Positions 50,896 through 60,673 of a stretch of 64,000 nt of DNA are shown piece after piece. Origin of the DNA: Frankia sp. AgB32 (GTDB lineage: Bacteria; Actinomycetota; Actinomycetes; Frankiales; Frankiaceae); assembly GCF_023243045.1 (NCBI RefSeq), contig NZ_JALKFX010000004.1, positions 62,001 through 126,000 of the forward strand. Direction: 5' to 3'. The translations under genes were made by a program, and so were the position numbers. The notes beneath the pieces are model-generated. The model had not been told where the DNA came from and searched no databases. It saw only the letters and a program-made list of their open reading frames with translations. How positions within the stretch are numbered: the stretch's first letter is position 1; each line of letters begins with the position of its first letter.

Positions 50896-51755
50896 TCAGC
50901 CCGCGACCAGACGCTTGAACTCGGTGACGACATCCGTCCACCGGTCGACGGACTCCGGCTCCTGGCTCCACTGCTCGAGCGTCGAATAACAGACGATCCG
51001 GGAGGCCGTGGCGCCGTACTTCTCCGCCAATGCCTTGGGCAGGCCCGACCAGGTCGCCGTAACCGTGAAGGCGTCCAGCATCTCCTCGCTGATGAGCTCG
51101 GACATCCGGTTGACCTCACCGGCGCGCATGTGCTCGTTCAGCCGCTCACCGACACCGGGCCAGCCGGAGCTGTCGAACACGACGCCATAGCCCGGCGTGG
51201 ACCCGTAGAACGCGAGGCGCTGGCGCAGCTGCTCCCGTTGCCGCGCGAGCGACCTCTCATCGTCGCTGACCGCCGTCATCCCGGGTCGGGGAACAGCAGC
51301 GGCGGCGGGCTCCAGGTGTCCGTCAGCAGCGAGAACGAGTAGTAGTACCCCTGGAAAGACAGCTTCTTGCGGCGGCCGAACGCGGCGAAGATCTCGCGCA
51401 GCGCGAGCACGTATTCCTTGATTCGCGGTCCGGGCGGCTGGAAGGCGGCGGAGTAACGGCGTTCGACATGAGCCTTCACCTGCGTACCCAGGCCGAGGTG
51501 AAAGTTGCCCCCGGTGGCCTCCGCCAGCATCCAGGCGTCCTGCGCCGTAACCATCGGGCTGCGACCGAAGGCCACGGCTATTCCCGTGCCGAGCGCGAGA
51601 TGATCCGTCGTCGCGGCGGCCACGGCGCCCAGGGAGAACGCCGACGCGCTGCCCTCGGGTATCCAGAGCCCGTCGAACCCTGCGGCCTCGGCGCCGCGCG
51701 ATCTGGTCTTCATGCCGGCCACGGTCGAGCCGCCGCCGAACGCATCGATCCGCAC
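50896..51755 (-). pseudogene. LLM-class (F420-type) oxidoreductase, split with internal deletion
   Basis: The 5' part (51276-51755) starts at a GTG with GGAGGAACT upstream and reads RIDAFGGGSTVAGM...GFDGLWIPEGSAS, typical of luciferase-like F420 enzymes. It stops at LLFPDPG. The 3' part (50896-51279) continues in another frame with the family C-terminus (RQRLAFYGSTPGYGVVFD). The cofactor-binding segment of roughly 70-80 residues that should lie between them is missing, so a deletion with frameshift is inferred. The two frames overlap as ATGA, so two polypeptides could in principle be made, but neither would be complete. Confidence 0.75.
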
Positions 51756-51883
51756 AGTTCCTCCGATTTCCAGAGTCGTCACGGCGGGACAAGGAGCGAC
51801 GCGAGCCGATCCGACAGGACAACCTCCGCCGGGGCGAACGGCAACGGCCGCGGCCGCCACCGCGCGGACGTCGCCGCCGTCGC

Positions 51884-53607
51884 TCACGGACCGGGGCGGT
51901 CGACCCGCGCCGCGCGCTCCAGTTCGCTTTTCAGGAGCTTGCCGGTCCGCGTGTAGGGCAACGCCTCCCGGAACTCGACAAAGGCCGGGACCTTGAAGGA
52001 CGCGAGGGCCGCTGTGCACCAGGCACGCACCTGATCGGCCGTCAGGACAGCGCCGTCGCGCACGACGACGAACGCCTTGGGCTCCTGCCCAAGCTCAGCA
52101 TGGTCGACGCCGACGACCGCCGCGTCGGCGATGTCCGGATGCTCGACGGGGCGATTCTCGATCTCGATGGGGTAGATGTTCTCGCCGCCCCGACGAATCA
52201 GATCCCGGCGCCGGCTCTCCAAGTAGAGCATTCCGGCCGAGACCCAGCCGAAGTCGCCAGTGCGGTACCAGCGGTCCTCGTCCAGCGCGGCCGCGGTCGC
52301 CGCCAGGTCGTCCCAGTAGCCGAGAAAGACAGAGGGTGAGTGCAGGTAGATCTCGCCGATGTCGCCTTCCGGCAGCACCGCGCCGTCATCGCCCCGGATC
52401 TCGATCCGCGTCGTGAGCTGGGCGGGGCCGACGGACTCGGGCACCTGGACGAAAAGCTCGCCGCCGATCTGGATCCCCAGGCCCATGGTCTCGCTCATGC
52501 CGTAGCCGTTGCCCAGCTGGATGGCGGGGAACCGGGTGTGGAGCGCACGGACCAACTCCGGTGCGAAGACCGCCCCGCCGGAGCCGACGGACCGCAACGA
52601 TCCCAGATCGTAGGAGTCGATCCTAGTGTCGCGTGATTCTGTTTCCTTTATTTGCTGTTGTTGGCGACGAGTTTCTTGACACTGGACCAGAACTGGGTGG
52701 GCACGCCGGACCAGGCCGTGATCCGGTGCTCGGCCGTCAGCCGCATCGTCACGGCGGGATCCCACGGACCGGCCGGCGGAAACACCAGTTTCGAGCTGGT
52801 GGCGGCGGCGGTGACGAACACACCGGCCACACCCGAGACGTGGAACAGCGGGCTGGAGACGAGCATGCCGTCCTGCGGCTGAGCGACGGGACTGCCTGTG
52901 CCGGGGCTGCCCGTGGCGGGGACTGCCGCCGCCGCGGCGGCCGCGGCGCGGAACCGGGACACGAGAGTGAGGTTGAGGATGTTGCGGTGCGACAACGTGG
53001 CGCCCTTGGCACGCCCGGTGGTACCGCTCGTGAACACGATGACGGCCGGGGTGTCCTCGGGGAGGTCCACCGGCGCGGGAGTCCTACCGCGGTACTCGTC
53101 AGCCTCCGCGCGAAGCTCGCCGAACAGCCTGACCGGCAGCCCCTGCGGCAGCGAGGCGCCGTCCAGGCGGGCGAGCCGGCGGGCGTCGCCGGCGACGAGC
53201 TTCGGCGTGGTGAGCGCGATGCCGTAGTCGAGTTCCGGCGCGGTCCACCACCCGTTCAGGCTGGTCACGACGGCGCCGACGGTGACCACCGCCCACATCA
53301 GGATCGCGTACTCAGCGTCGTTGGCGGCCACGATCGCGACGCGATCTCCCGCCCCCACCGCGTACCGCTCGGTTAACAGCGTGACGGTGGCTTCGATGTC
53401 CGCGACCGCCTCCCGATAGGTCCAGCCGCGGTCAGACGAGACCAGGAACGGCAGATCCGGTTCCCCCGCCCGCTGGGCTGCCAGCGCCTGACGCAGAGTC
53501 CTCGGCCGGCGCAGGAACACGGTATGTGGCCGCCCTGACACCAGCTCCGTGGCGAGCTCGAACGGCGCGCCCGGCCCGAGCAGGGCGTCGCCGGCCTCCG
53601 GGGGCAA
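51884..53607 (-). pseudogene. Acyl-CoA synthetase interrupted by a frameshifting insertion
   Basis: This AMP-ligase is in two frames. The 5' frame (from about 53607, TTG start uncertain, to 52648) has VIVFTSGTTGRAKGATLSH and ends after SGVPTQFWSSVKKLV. The 3' frame (to 51884) resumes with YDLGSLRSVGSGGAVF, YGMSETMG, DRWYRTGDFG and the final YTRTGKLLKSEL lysine. Both halves are well conserved. The join at about 52620-52670 contains an unusually A-rich stretch with a TAA stop and about a dozen extra codons. It looks like a small insertion that shifted the frame; sequencing error is the alternative. Confidence 0.75.
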
Positions 53608-53629
53608 CGCCGCCGCGCCCGGCCGCGAC

Positions 53630-54496
53630 TCAGCGCAGCGGCGCGATGACCTGCTCGCCGAACCCGGCCAGCGTCGCCGGGTGCGCGAAGTCGCAGAACC
53701 AGGCGTACACGCGTTCCACCCCGCGGTCCGCGAGCGCGCCGAAATGGTCGACGAGCTGCTGGCCGTTGCCCACGACGACGCCCATGGTGCCGAATCGCCT
53801 CGTCGCCAGCTCGGTGACGCGGGCCCGCTCGTCCTCCGACGGCACGAACGCGACCATCTGCTCGATCGAGATCCGCGCCGCGCCGGCTCGCGGCCGCATC
53901 TCGTCGAGCTTGTCGAGGATCGCGATGTGCAGGTTCCACCAGTCGGCGTGCGCTGCGACCAGCTCCATCGTCCGTGGCCCCGCGCCGCCGATGACGACGG
54001 GAACACGCGTGAGCGGTGCCGGTGCCTGCCGGGCCCCGCGCAGCCGGAAGAACTCGCCGTCGTAGTCGACCGCATCCCCGGTCCACAGGGCCCGGAGGAT
54101 CTCCAGCGTCTCCTGGAGACGTCTCACCCGGCGTTTCCCGTCCGCCGGCTCGACGCCGAAGGTGTCCAGCTCGCTGGCCAGTGAGCCGGACCCGAGGCCG
54201 AGCTCGTAACGGCCGCCGGACAGGTGATCGAGCGTCACCACCTCCTGCGCGAGCACCGCCGGGTGCCGGAAGGCGTCGCAGAGGACCAGCGACCCGACGG
54301 TCAGGCGGGTGGTGTGCGCGGCCAGCCAGGTGTTCGTGACGGTCGCGCCGAACATCGGCTGGCCCGCGGCCAGCGGCGGGGCCAGGTGATCCATCCCGGC
54401 GATGCCGTCGAACCCGGCCGTCTCGGCCACCTGCGCCCGCTCGACCAGGTGCTGCGGGCTCATCCGCATCTGCGGCAGGTAAAGGTGAAACTGCAC
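53630..54496 (-). CDS. LLM-class F420-dependent oxidoreductase
   Basis: This 288-residue luciferase-like TIM-barrel protein has AETAGFDGIAGMDHL near 25, TRLTVGSLVLCDAFRHPAVLAQ near 66, LSGGRYELGLGSGS near 92 and IPVVIGG-like VPVVIGGAGPRTMEL near 169. Members use F420 or FMN to oxidise or reduce alcohols and acyl side chains. The GTG start at 54496 follows GAAGG at fair spacing and gives the family N-terminus (QFHLYLPQ). It is co-directional with the neighbouring ligase and thioesterase genes, fitting a catabolic operon. Confidence 0.9.
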   Translation of the reverse strand: MQFHLYLPQMRMSPQHLVERAQVAETAGFDGIAGMDHLAPPLAAGQPMFGATVTNTWLAAHTTRLTVGSLVLCDAFRHPAVLAQEVVTLDHLSGGRYELGLGSGSLASELDTFGVEPADGKRRVRRLQETLEILRALWTGDAVDYDGEFFRLRGARQAPAPLTRVPVVIGGAGPRTMELVAAHADWWNLHIAILDKLDEMRPRAGAARISIEQMVAFVPSEDERARVTELATRRFGTMGVVVGNGQQLVDHFGALADRGVERVYAWFCDFAHPATLAGFGEQVIAPLR

Positions 54497-54552
54497 GGAA
54501 GTACCTTCGTTCTCGGCCCAGGCCCGCGGGACCGTGCCGGCGTCGGGTGGTG

Positions 54553-55299
54553 TCAGATCGGGCGAAGGGTGGCCACGGCGCCCAGCTTCTGGGCCCCGAC
54601 GTCGGTCACGCGGACCAGACAGCTCTCGCCATGCCGCTCGGCGACTGCCTGGGCCGGGCCATGGTTGAACGGGCGCAGGTAACGGATGACCATCGCCTGG
54701 TGAAACCTCGGGTCGTCGAACAGGGAGAACGCGGCCTCCTCGGCGGCGAGGGCCACCATCCCGCCGCCGATCGCCCCGGCCGCGTTGGTCCCGCCGGTCT
54801 GGCGGGCGACCTCGGCCGTACCCGGTGGGCCGACGACGCACCCGACCCGCTCGGCGAACGGCACCGGCAGGCGGCCCGTCGGTGCCGGCACGCTGGGCCG
54901 GTAGCCCTCGGGGAAGACGTGCCGGGGATCCGGGGACACCATGAAGGTCGTGTGGACGATCGCGACGAGGCTCCCCCCGGCCCCGCGCAGCCGTGTCTCG
55001 CAGACCAGGACGGAGCGGCCGCGCTTGAGGACCGTGCCCTCCAGGCTGATCGCGTCCCCGGGCGCCGCCGGCTCGACGACCTCAACCTGCAGATCGAGGG
55101 TGATCGGAATCCGCGGGCCCATGAGGACCACGGCGAGCGAGCCGGTCAGCACGTCAGCCCATGTCGCCAGGATGGAGGTGCGCAGGGCTGAACCACCGGG
55201 GCCGCACATCTCGGGGACGGCCTCAGCCTGGCCAAGGGCGACGTCCTCGCCCAGCTCCATGTGCAGGCCGAGCTCCAGGATCGGGCTGGCATCGGTCAC
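54553..55299 (-). CDS. Double-hotdog acyl-CoA thioesterase-like protein
   Basis: This 248-residue protein appears to have two hotdog halves. The first half (MCGPGGSALRTSILATWAD near 32) and the second (GTNAAGAIGGGMVALAAEEAA near 168) each resemble PaaI/TesB-type thioesterase segments. Such proteins release CoA from catabolic acyl-CoAs. The GTG start at 55299 has GAGGA upstream. It lies 32 bp after the aldehyde dehydrogenase gene in one run of minus-strand genes. Substrate unknown. Confidence 0.75.
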   Translation of the reverse strand: MTDASPILELGLHMELGEDVALGQAEAVPEMCGPGGSALRTSILATWADVLTGSLAVVLMGPRIPITLDLQVEVVEPAAPGDAISLEGTVLKRGRSVLVCETRLRGAGGSLVAIVHTTFMVSPDPRHVFPEGYRPSVPAPTGRLPVPFAERVGCVVGPPGTAEVARQTGGTNAAGAIGGGMVALAAEEAAFSLFDDPRFHQAMVIRYLRPFNHGPAQAVAERHGESCLVRVTDVGAQKLGAVATLRPI

Positions 55300-55331
55300 G
55301 GTCGATCCTCACGGTGATGGATGGCGGGGGT

Positions 55332-56798
55332 TCAGGCCTTCGGCCAGCTCACAGCCTTCGTCTCGAGGTACTGCTCGAAGCCGTACACGCCGTTCTGGCG
55401 GCCGATTCCGCTGTCCTTGTAGCCCCCGAAGGGCATGTCGACGCCCATGGCCATCGCCGAGTTGACGGCGATGTTCCCGGTGCGGACGCGCCGCAGGACG
55501 TTCCTCGCACGCTCGGGCGAACCGGACCACACTCCGCCGGACAGCCCGTACTGGCTGTCGTTCGCGATGCGGATGGCGTCGGCGTCGTTGTCGAACGGGA
55601 TGACGACCAGCACCGGGCCGAAGACCTCCTGCTGGGCGATCGCCATGGAGTTGTCCACGTCGGTGAACAGCGTCGGCTCGACGTACCACCCCTTCGGCAG
55701 GTGCGCCGGGCGGCCGCCGCCAAAGGCGAGGGTCGCGCCTTCGGCCACGCCCGCCTTGATGTGACCGAGGATCCGATCCCGCTGCTTCGCCGAGATCACC
55801 GGGCCCATCATCACGTCCGGACGGTGGGGGTCGCCGTAGGGAACGTTCGCGAACGCGGCGGTGAGGATCTCCACACCCTCGGCGTACCGCGAGCGCGGCA
55901 GCAGCATCCGGGTCTGGATCGCGCAGCCCTGGCCGGCGTGGTAGCACGCGCCCATCCCCGCGAGCAGCGCCGTGGCGAAGTCGGCGTCGTCGAGTACGAT
56001 GGTCGCCGATTTGCCGCCCAGCTCCAGGAACAGGCGCTTCATCGTGCCCGCACCCTTTTCCATGATTCGCTTCCCGACCGCGGTCGAGCCGGTGAAGGAG
56101 ATCAGGTCGACCTTCGGCGAGAGGGTGAGCTCCTCGCCGACCAGGTGATCCGAGGAGGTCACCACGTTGAGCACCCCGGCCGGGATGTCGGTGCGCTCGG
56201 CGACCAGCCGCCCGAGCCGGGTGGCGTTCCACGGGGTGTCCGGCGCGGGCTTGAGCACGATCGTGTTCCCGGTCGCCAGCGCCTGCCCGACCTTGTTGAG
56301 GACGACCTCCAGGGGGAAGTTCCATGGCGTGATCGCGCCGACCACCCCGGCCGGCTCCCGCCAGACCTGGCGGACGGTCGGCTGGCCCGCCGCGTCCAGC
56401 CCGTCCGTCAGGTCGGTCACCCAGCCGAACTCCTCGATGTGCTTGGCCGGCCAGCGCAGCGCGTCCTGGAGCGGACCGTCCAGCTGCGGCCCGCTCGTGA
56501 CCATCCGCGGGCAGCCGACCTCGGCGATGAGCTCCTCGCGCAGCTTCTCACGCTCCGACTCCAGCGCCGCCTGGAGCTGCTCCAGGCAGCGCTGGCGGAA
56601 GGTGTGGTTGACCGACCAGTCGGTCTCGTCGAAGGCGAGGCGGGCCGCGTCGATCGCCCGGCCCATCTCGGCCGCCGACCCGTCGGCGACCACGCCCAGC
56701 ACGTCCTCGGTGGCGGGGTTGACGTTGTCGAACGTCCTGCCACTGTCGGCGAGCACCAGCTCGCCGTCGATCAGCATCCGCTTCTCGCCCGTCGGCAT
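55332..56798 (-). CDS. NAD(P)-dependent aldehyde dehydrogenase
   Basis: This 488-residue ALDH has ITPWNFPLE near 156, FTGSTAVGKRI near 236, the catalytic Glu in LELGGKSAT near 260 and the Cys in AGQGCAIQTRM near 294. ATG 56798 has GGGAGG at good spacing. Similar in architecture to the ALDH at 42305-43753 but clearly diverged, so not a recent duplicate. It would oxidise an aldehyde made during side-chain or terpenoid breakdown. Confidence 0.94.
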   Translation of the reverse strand: MPTGEKRMLIDGELVLADSGRTFDNVNPATEDVLGVVADGSAAEMGRAIDAARLAFDETDWSVNHTFRQRCLEQLQAALESEREKLREELIAEVGCPRMVTSGPQLDGPLQDALRWPAKHIEEFGWVTDLTDGLDAAGQPTVRQVWREPAGVVGAITPWNFPLEVVLNKVGQALATGNTIVLKPAPDTPWNATRLGRLVAERTDIPAGVLNVVTSSDHLVGEELTLSPKVDLISFTGSTAVGKRIMEKGAGTMKRLFLELGGKSATIVLDDADFATALLAGMGACYHAGQGCAIQTRMLLPRSRYAEGVEILTAAFANVPYGDPHRPDVMMGPVISAKQRDRILGHIKAGVAEGATLAFGGGRPAHLPKGWYVEPTLFTDVDNSMAIAQQEVFGPVLVVIPFDNDADAIRIANDSQYGLSGGVWSGSPERARNVLRRVRTGNIAVNSAMAMGVDMPFGGYKDSGIGRQNGVYGFEQYLETKAVSWPKA

Positions 56799-56872
56799 GC
56801 CCGCGACCTCCCTCGCGCGACGGTCCGCCGCGCCTCGCCCGAATGACTGATCCCAAAACGACCGGGCCGCGC

Positions 56873-57709
56873 TCAGCGCAGTTCGGCCCGGCCGTGGGTG
56901 ATGACGGGGGTACCGGCACTGTCGGCCTCGAAGGCGTAGCCGCGCGCGCCGGCGTCGTAGTAGCGCACGCTCAGCTTCTCGCCCAGGAAGGTGGGCGTGG
57001 CGAAGCGGACCGCGATCCGGCGGACCCGCTCGGGGTCACCCCCCGCGATCCGCTCGACGACGCCCTGGGCACACAGCGCCAGCGTGCACAGGCCATGCAG
57101 GAACACCCGGTCGAAACCGCTGCGCCTGGCGGCCGCCACGTCGAAGTGGTGCGCCGAGTGATCACCCGAGACGTCGGCGTACCGCACCGCCATCCCCTCG
57201 TCGACCTCGGCCTCCCACGTCGCCACCGGATGCTCCCGCGCCGCGTCCGGGAAGGCGTGCTCGGCCGGCGGCTCGCCCACCCGGGCGCAGGTGGTGCCGA
57301 GAAAGACCGTGGTCCACCACTGCTCGGCGACGATCGCGTCGGCCGCGTCCCGGATGGTGTGGCGCAGCGTCACGAGGCTGTTGCGCCCGGCCGGGCGGGC
57401 GCTGTGGCCCTCGACCCAGACGCGCAGCGGCTCACCGGGCCGGATCGGGCGGTGCAGGACGATGTCGTGCTCACCGTGCACGCCGCCGGTAGCGGCCTTG
57501 AGCACCTCGGCCGGCACAGCCGCCGCCAGGCCCGCGTTCTGCGACTCCCAGATCTGGGTCACGATCGCGACGGGCGGCATCACCTCGCCCCGCCGGACCC
57601 GGGGTGACGGGTCGTTCGTCGCCTCGGCGTAGCGGCGCAGCAGGTCCTGGCCCAGGGTGCCGGCGAACGGGCCCCGCGGCGAGCCGAGCAGCACTCCGGG
57701 CGCGGGCAT
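56873..57709 (-). CDS. MaoC-type hydratase/dehydratase, two-hotdog
   Basis: This protein of about 278 residues has the hydratase-2 motif in its C-terminal half: YADVSGDHSAHHFD near 180, then GFDRVFLHGLCTLALC. The N-terminal half is a degenerate hotdog, as in FAS1-N/MaoC-like enzymes. It should hydrate a trans-2-enoyl-CoA. The ATG at 57709 overlaps the SDR stop as TGATG, indicating coupling; GTG 57721 in frame is an alternative. Confidence 0.88.
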   Translation of the reverse strand: MPAPGVLLGSPRGPFAGTLGQDLLRRYAEATNDPSPRVRRGEVMPPVAIVTQIWESQNAGLAAAVPAEVLKAATGGVHGEHDIVLHRPIRPGEPLRVWVEGHSARPAGRNSLVTLRHTIRDAADAIVAEQWWTTVFLGTTCARVGEPPAEHAFPDAAREHPVATWEAEVDEGMAVRYADVSGDHSAHHFDVAAARRSGFDRVFLHGLCTLALCAQGVVERIAGGDPERVRRIAVRFATPTFLGEKLSVRYYDAGARGYAFEADSAGTPVITHGRAELR

Positions 57710-58494
57710 CAGCTCAGCCACCCCCGCTCGCGCAGGAAAGGCTGGGTGTAGACCACCCGGCCGCTCATCCGCGCGGGATCGGCGGTACAGAGGATCAGTG
57801 CCGTCTCGGTAATCAACTCGATGTCCTCGGTGTCTTCCTTGGCCAGGTCCAGGCTGCCGGCGCCGGGCGTACGGACCGGGTTGAGCGGTGCGGCCGCGTT
57901 GACGGCGATCCCGTCGGGCGACAGCTCCGCGGCGAAGGCGCTGGTCAGCCTGTCCAGCGCCGCCTTGACCGTGCCGTAGAGGCCGAACCCGGCCGAGACG
58001 TCGAACTCGGCGAACGGCGGGCCGGCCGGCAACTGCCCGGCGACCGACGTCACGTTGAGGACCCAGCCCCGCCCGCGCGCCCGCATCCCCGGAATCGCCA
58101 GCTGCGTCAGGCGCAGCGGGGCCAGCACGTGCATCTCCAGCATCAGCCGGGCCCGGCGCTCGGGGAACTCGTCCAGCGTGCGCAGGAAGGTCACCGCCGC
58201 GTTGTTGACCAGGATATCCGGCGCCCCGAGCCGCCCCGAGATCTCCTCGAAGACCCGTACCCGGTCCTCGTCGCGGGACAGGTCACCCGCGACCGCCACC
58301 GCTGTCCCTCCGGCCGCCTCGATCTGTTCGGCCGTCTCGCGCAGCGAGCCCTCGTACCGAGGATCGGGCTCCAGCGTCCGCGCCGTCAGCCCGACGGCCG
58401 CCCCTTGCGACGCGAGCCGCAGGGCGATCGACCGACCGAGCCCGCGACTCGCGCCGGTCACGAGCGCGACCTTGCCCTCGCACTGCCCTGGCAT
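57709..58494 (-). CDS. SDR-family oxidoreductase
   Basis: This 261-residue short-chain dehydrogenase has TGASRGLGRSIA near 13-24, NNAAVTFLRT near 95, Ser in NVTSVAGQ and Tyr/Lys in LYGTVKAALDRL. ATG 58494 is preceded by GGGGAG; an 11-codon GTG extension is less likely. It is the first gene of a minus-strand run (SDR, MaoC, aldehyde dehydrogenase, thioesterase, LLM oxidoreductase, ligase). The operator-like site at 58543-58564 lies 49 bp upstream. Confidence 0.92.
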   Translation of the reverse strand: MPGQCEGKVALVTGASRGLGRSIALRLASQGAAVGLTARTLEPDPRYEGSLRETAEQIEAAGGTAVAVAGDLSRDEDRVRVFEEISGRLGAPDILVNNAAVTFLRTLDEFPERRARLMLEMHVLAPLRLTQLAIPGMRARGRGWVLNVTSVAGQLPAGPPFAEFDVSAGFGLYGTVKAALDRLTSAFAAELSPDGIAVNAAAPLNPVRTPGAGSLDLAKEDTEDIELITETALILCTADPARMSGRVVYTQPFLRERGWLS

Positions 58495-58542
58495 ACGCCG
58501 CTCCCCAGATCTCGTGCCGAGGCCCACTCACGCCGGGTAAAC

Positions 58543-58564
58543 CGAATTTGTCTTCGATTTCAAC
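58543..58564 (-). promoter_or_regulatory. TCGA-type operator, site 3
   Basis: On the minus strand it reads TGAAATCGAAGACAAATTC, sharing the exact decamer TGAAATCGAA with site 4 at 61754 and GAAATCGA with site 1. It is placed in the promoter of the SDR-led run. It is less symmetrical than site 1. Confidence 0.45.
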
Positions 58565-58666
58565 TTACTGGAACGCCGCCTCGCGAGCATCCGACCCGAG
58601 ACCGGCCTCCGGGACCGGCACTCGGGCTCGGTGCCGGCTCGCCGCGGCGGCCTCGCCGGCGCCCCG

Positions 58667-59809
58667 TCAGCCGCTCTGGCGCGCGACACCGTCGGCGAGC
58701 AGCCCGCGCACCGTCTCCTCGGCGAGACCCAGCTCGGACAGGACCTCGACGGTCTGGTCACCCGGCAGCGCCGGGCGGCCCGGCGGCGGCGCCGGCGTCT
58801 TCGAGAAGCGGGGCGACGGCGCGGGCTGGGTCACCCCGTCGACCTCGACGAACGTGCCGCGGGCGACGTTGTGCGGGTGGCTCGGTGCCTCGGTGAGGCT
58901 CAGCACCGGCGACGCGCACGACTGCGGGGTGACGAGCTCGGCCTCCCACTGCGCGCGGGTCCGCTCGCGGAAGCGGGCCGCCATCGTCTCGCCGTGCTTG
59001 TCCCACGCCTCGTGGTCGTCGTACTCCTGCGGCACGTCGACGCCGAGCCGGGCGCACAGCTCCGCGTAGAACTGGCTCTCCAGCGCGCCCACCGCGAAGT
59101 GCCTGCCGTCGGCGGTCTCGTAGGTCCGGTAGAAGTGGGCGCCGCCGTCGGTCAGGTTCGCCTGGCGCTGGTCTCGCCAGGTGCCCTGGGCGAGCATCCC
59201 GTAGAACACGGCCATCAGGGTGGCCGAGCCCTCCAGCATCGAGACGTCGATGACCTGGCCGGTGCCGGAGCGGGCCGCCTCGACGATGCCGCTGAGCAGG
59301 CCGACGGCCAGCAGCATGCCCCCGCCGCCGAAGTCGCCCAGGATGTTCAGCGGCGGGACGGGGCGCTCGGCCGGCCCGTTCGCGTGCAGCGCCCCGCTCA
59401 GCGCGAGGTAGTTGATGTCGTGCCCGGCCATCTGCGCGTACGGGCCGTCCTGGCCGAACCCGGTCATCCGGGCGTACACCAGCCTGGGGTTGCGGGCGCG
59501 CAGGTCGTCCGGCCCGATGCCGAGGCGCTCGGCGACGCCCGGCCGGTAGACGTCGACGAAGGCGTCGGCCCGCTCGGCGAGCGTGTGGATGAGCTCCCGG
59601 CCCCGCTCGTTCTTCGCGTCGAGCGCGATCGAGCGCTGGCTGCGGCGCATCACGACGTCGACGGGCTCGGGCCGGCCGACCTCGCCCGGGCGGTCGACCC
59701 GGATCACCTCGGCTCCGAGATCACCCAGCAGCATGCCGCAGAACGGCCCGGGGCCGAGACCGCCCATCATCAGAATCCGGACGCCGGCCAGCGGCCCGGC
59801 GGCCCTCAT
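58667..59809 (-). CDS. Alpha-methylacyl-CoA racemase-like CoA transferase (family III)
   Basis: This 380-residue CaiB/BaiF-fold protein has VRILMMGGLGPGPFCG near 10, the motif GHDINYLALSGAL and GDFGGGGMLL. The last two carry the His and Asp that form the racemase pair in Mycobacterium MCR/human AMACR. It would convert 2R-methylacyl-CoA into the 2S form needed by acyl-CoA dehydrogenases, pointing to breakdown of methyl-branched chains (isoprenoid or sterol type). The ATG overlaps the enoyl-CoA hydratase stop by 4 bases. Confidence 0.9.
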   Translation of the reverse strand: MRAAGPLAGVRILMMGGLGPGPFCGMLLGDLGAEVIRVDRPGEVGRPEPVDVVMRRSQRSIALDAKNERGRELIHTLAERADAFVDVYRPGVAERLGIGPDDLRARNPRLVYARMTGFGQDGPYAQMAGHDINYLALSGALHANGPAERPVPPLNILGDFGGGGMLLAVGLLSGIVEAARSGTGQVIDVSMLEGSATLMAVFYGMLAQGTWRDQRQANLTDGGAHFYRTYETADGRHFAVGALESQFYAELCARLGVDVPQEYDDHEAWDKHGETMAARFRERTRAQWEAELVTPQSCASPVLSLTEAPSHPHNVARGTFVEVDGVTQPAPSPRFSKTPAPPPGRPALPGDQTVEVLSELGLAEETVRGLLADGVARQSG

Positions 59810-60657
59810 CGGGCGCTCCAGGCGGCACGGGCCTCGGCCGCCTCGGCGGTCGCGTGGGTGATGACCTGGTTGCGGTTCTCGACCTCGACCGCGGCCGCCA
59901 GACTGGGCGCGTCCGCGTTGAGCTGCAGGGTCCGCTTCGTGAGCTGGACCCCCAGCGGGGAATGGGAAGCGATCATCGCGGCGGTCTCCCAAGCGCGCTC
60001 GGACAGGTCCTCGTCGGGGTGCACGGCGCTCACGAGCCCGGTCCGCAGCGCCTCCTCGGCGCCCACCAGCCGGCCCGTGAGCATCCAGTCGGCGGCCACA
60101 CTGGTCCCGACGACGCGGGGCAGGTGGTAGCTCATCCCCATCTCGGCCCCCGACAGGCCGATGCGGATGGCGGCGTTACCGAACCGTGCCGAGGCGGCGC
60201 AGATCCGGATGTCCGCGGCCAGGCAGAGCGCGAGGCCACCGCCGACCGCCACCCCATTGACGGCGGCGACCACCGGTTGCGGCAGCGCGCGCAGGGCCTC
60301 GGGGAGCGCGGCCATCGCCTCCTGGAACCGGAGCCGCTCGATCGCCGGCGCTTCCGGGCCGGGGACGTCCGGCCCGAAGCCACGCAGGTCGATGCCGGAG
60401 CAGAAAGCGCGGCCGGCCCCGGTCAGCACCACGACCCGGGCCTCGGGATCCCTCGCGATCGCGGCACAGGCGTCACGCAGCGCGCCCGCGAGCGACTCGT
60501 TGATCGCGTTCAGGCGCTCGGGGCGGTTCAGCCGCAGGATGGCCACGCCGTCGCGCCGCTTGACGCCCAGCGGGGTCGCGACCTCGGCACTCGCACTGCT
60601 CCCGTCGGCGCCGCGATCAGCGCCGCCTGCCGATGGATCTCCCGGCGTGGCCGGCAC
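59806..60657 (-). CDS. Enoyl-CoA hydratase/isomerase
   Basis: This 283-residue crotonase-fold protein has an oxyanion-hole segment GRAFCSGIDLRGF near 90 and AAVNGVAVGGGLALCLAADIRI near 135. Downstream, LSGAEMGMSYHLPRVVG supplies the region of the catalytic Glu. The GTG at 60657 has GGGAGGAG at ideal spacing, which decides it over a longer frame. It is translated together with the racemase-like gene that follows. It hydrates enoyl-CoA. Confidence 0.93.
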   Translation of the reverse strand: MPATPGDPSAGGADRGADGSSASAEVATPLGVKRRDGVAILRLNRPERLNAINESLAGALRDACAAIARDPEARVVVLTGAGRAFCSGIDLRGFGPDVPGPEAPAIERLRFQEAMAALPEALRALPQPVVAAVNGVAVGGGLALCLAADIRICAASARFGNAAIRIGLSGAEMGMSYHLPRVVGTSVAADWMLTGRLVGAEEALRTGLVSAVHPDEDLSERAWETAAMIASHSPLGVQLTKRTLQLNADAPSLAAAVEVENRNQVITHATAEAAEARAAWSAR

Positions 60658-60673
60658 GGCAACTCCTCCCTTG

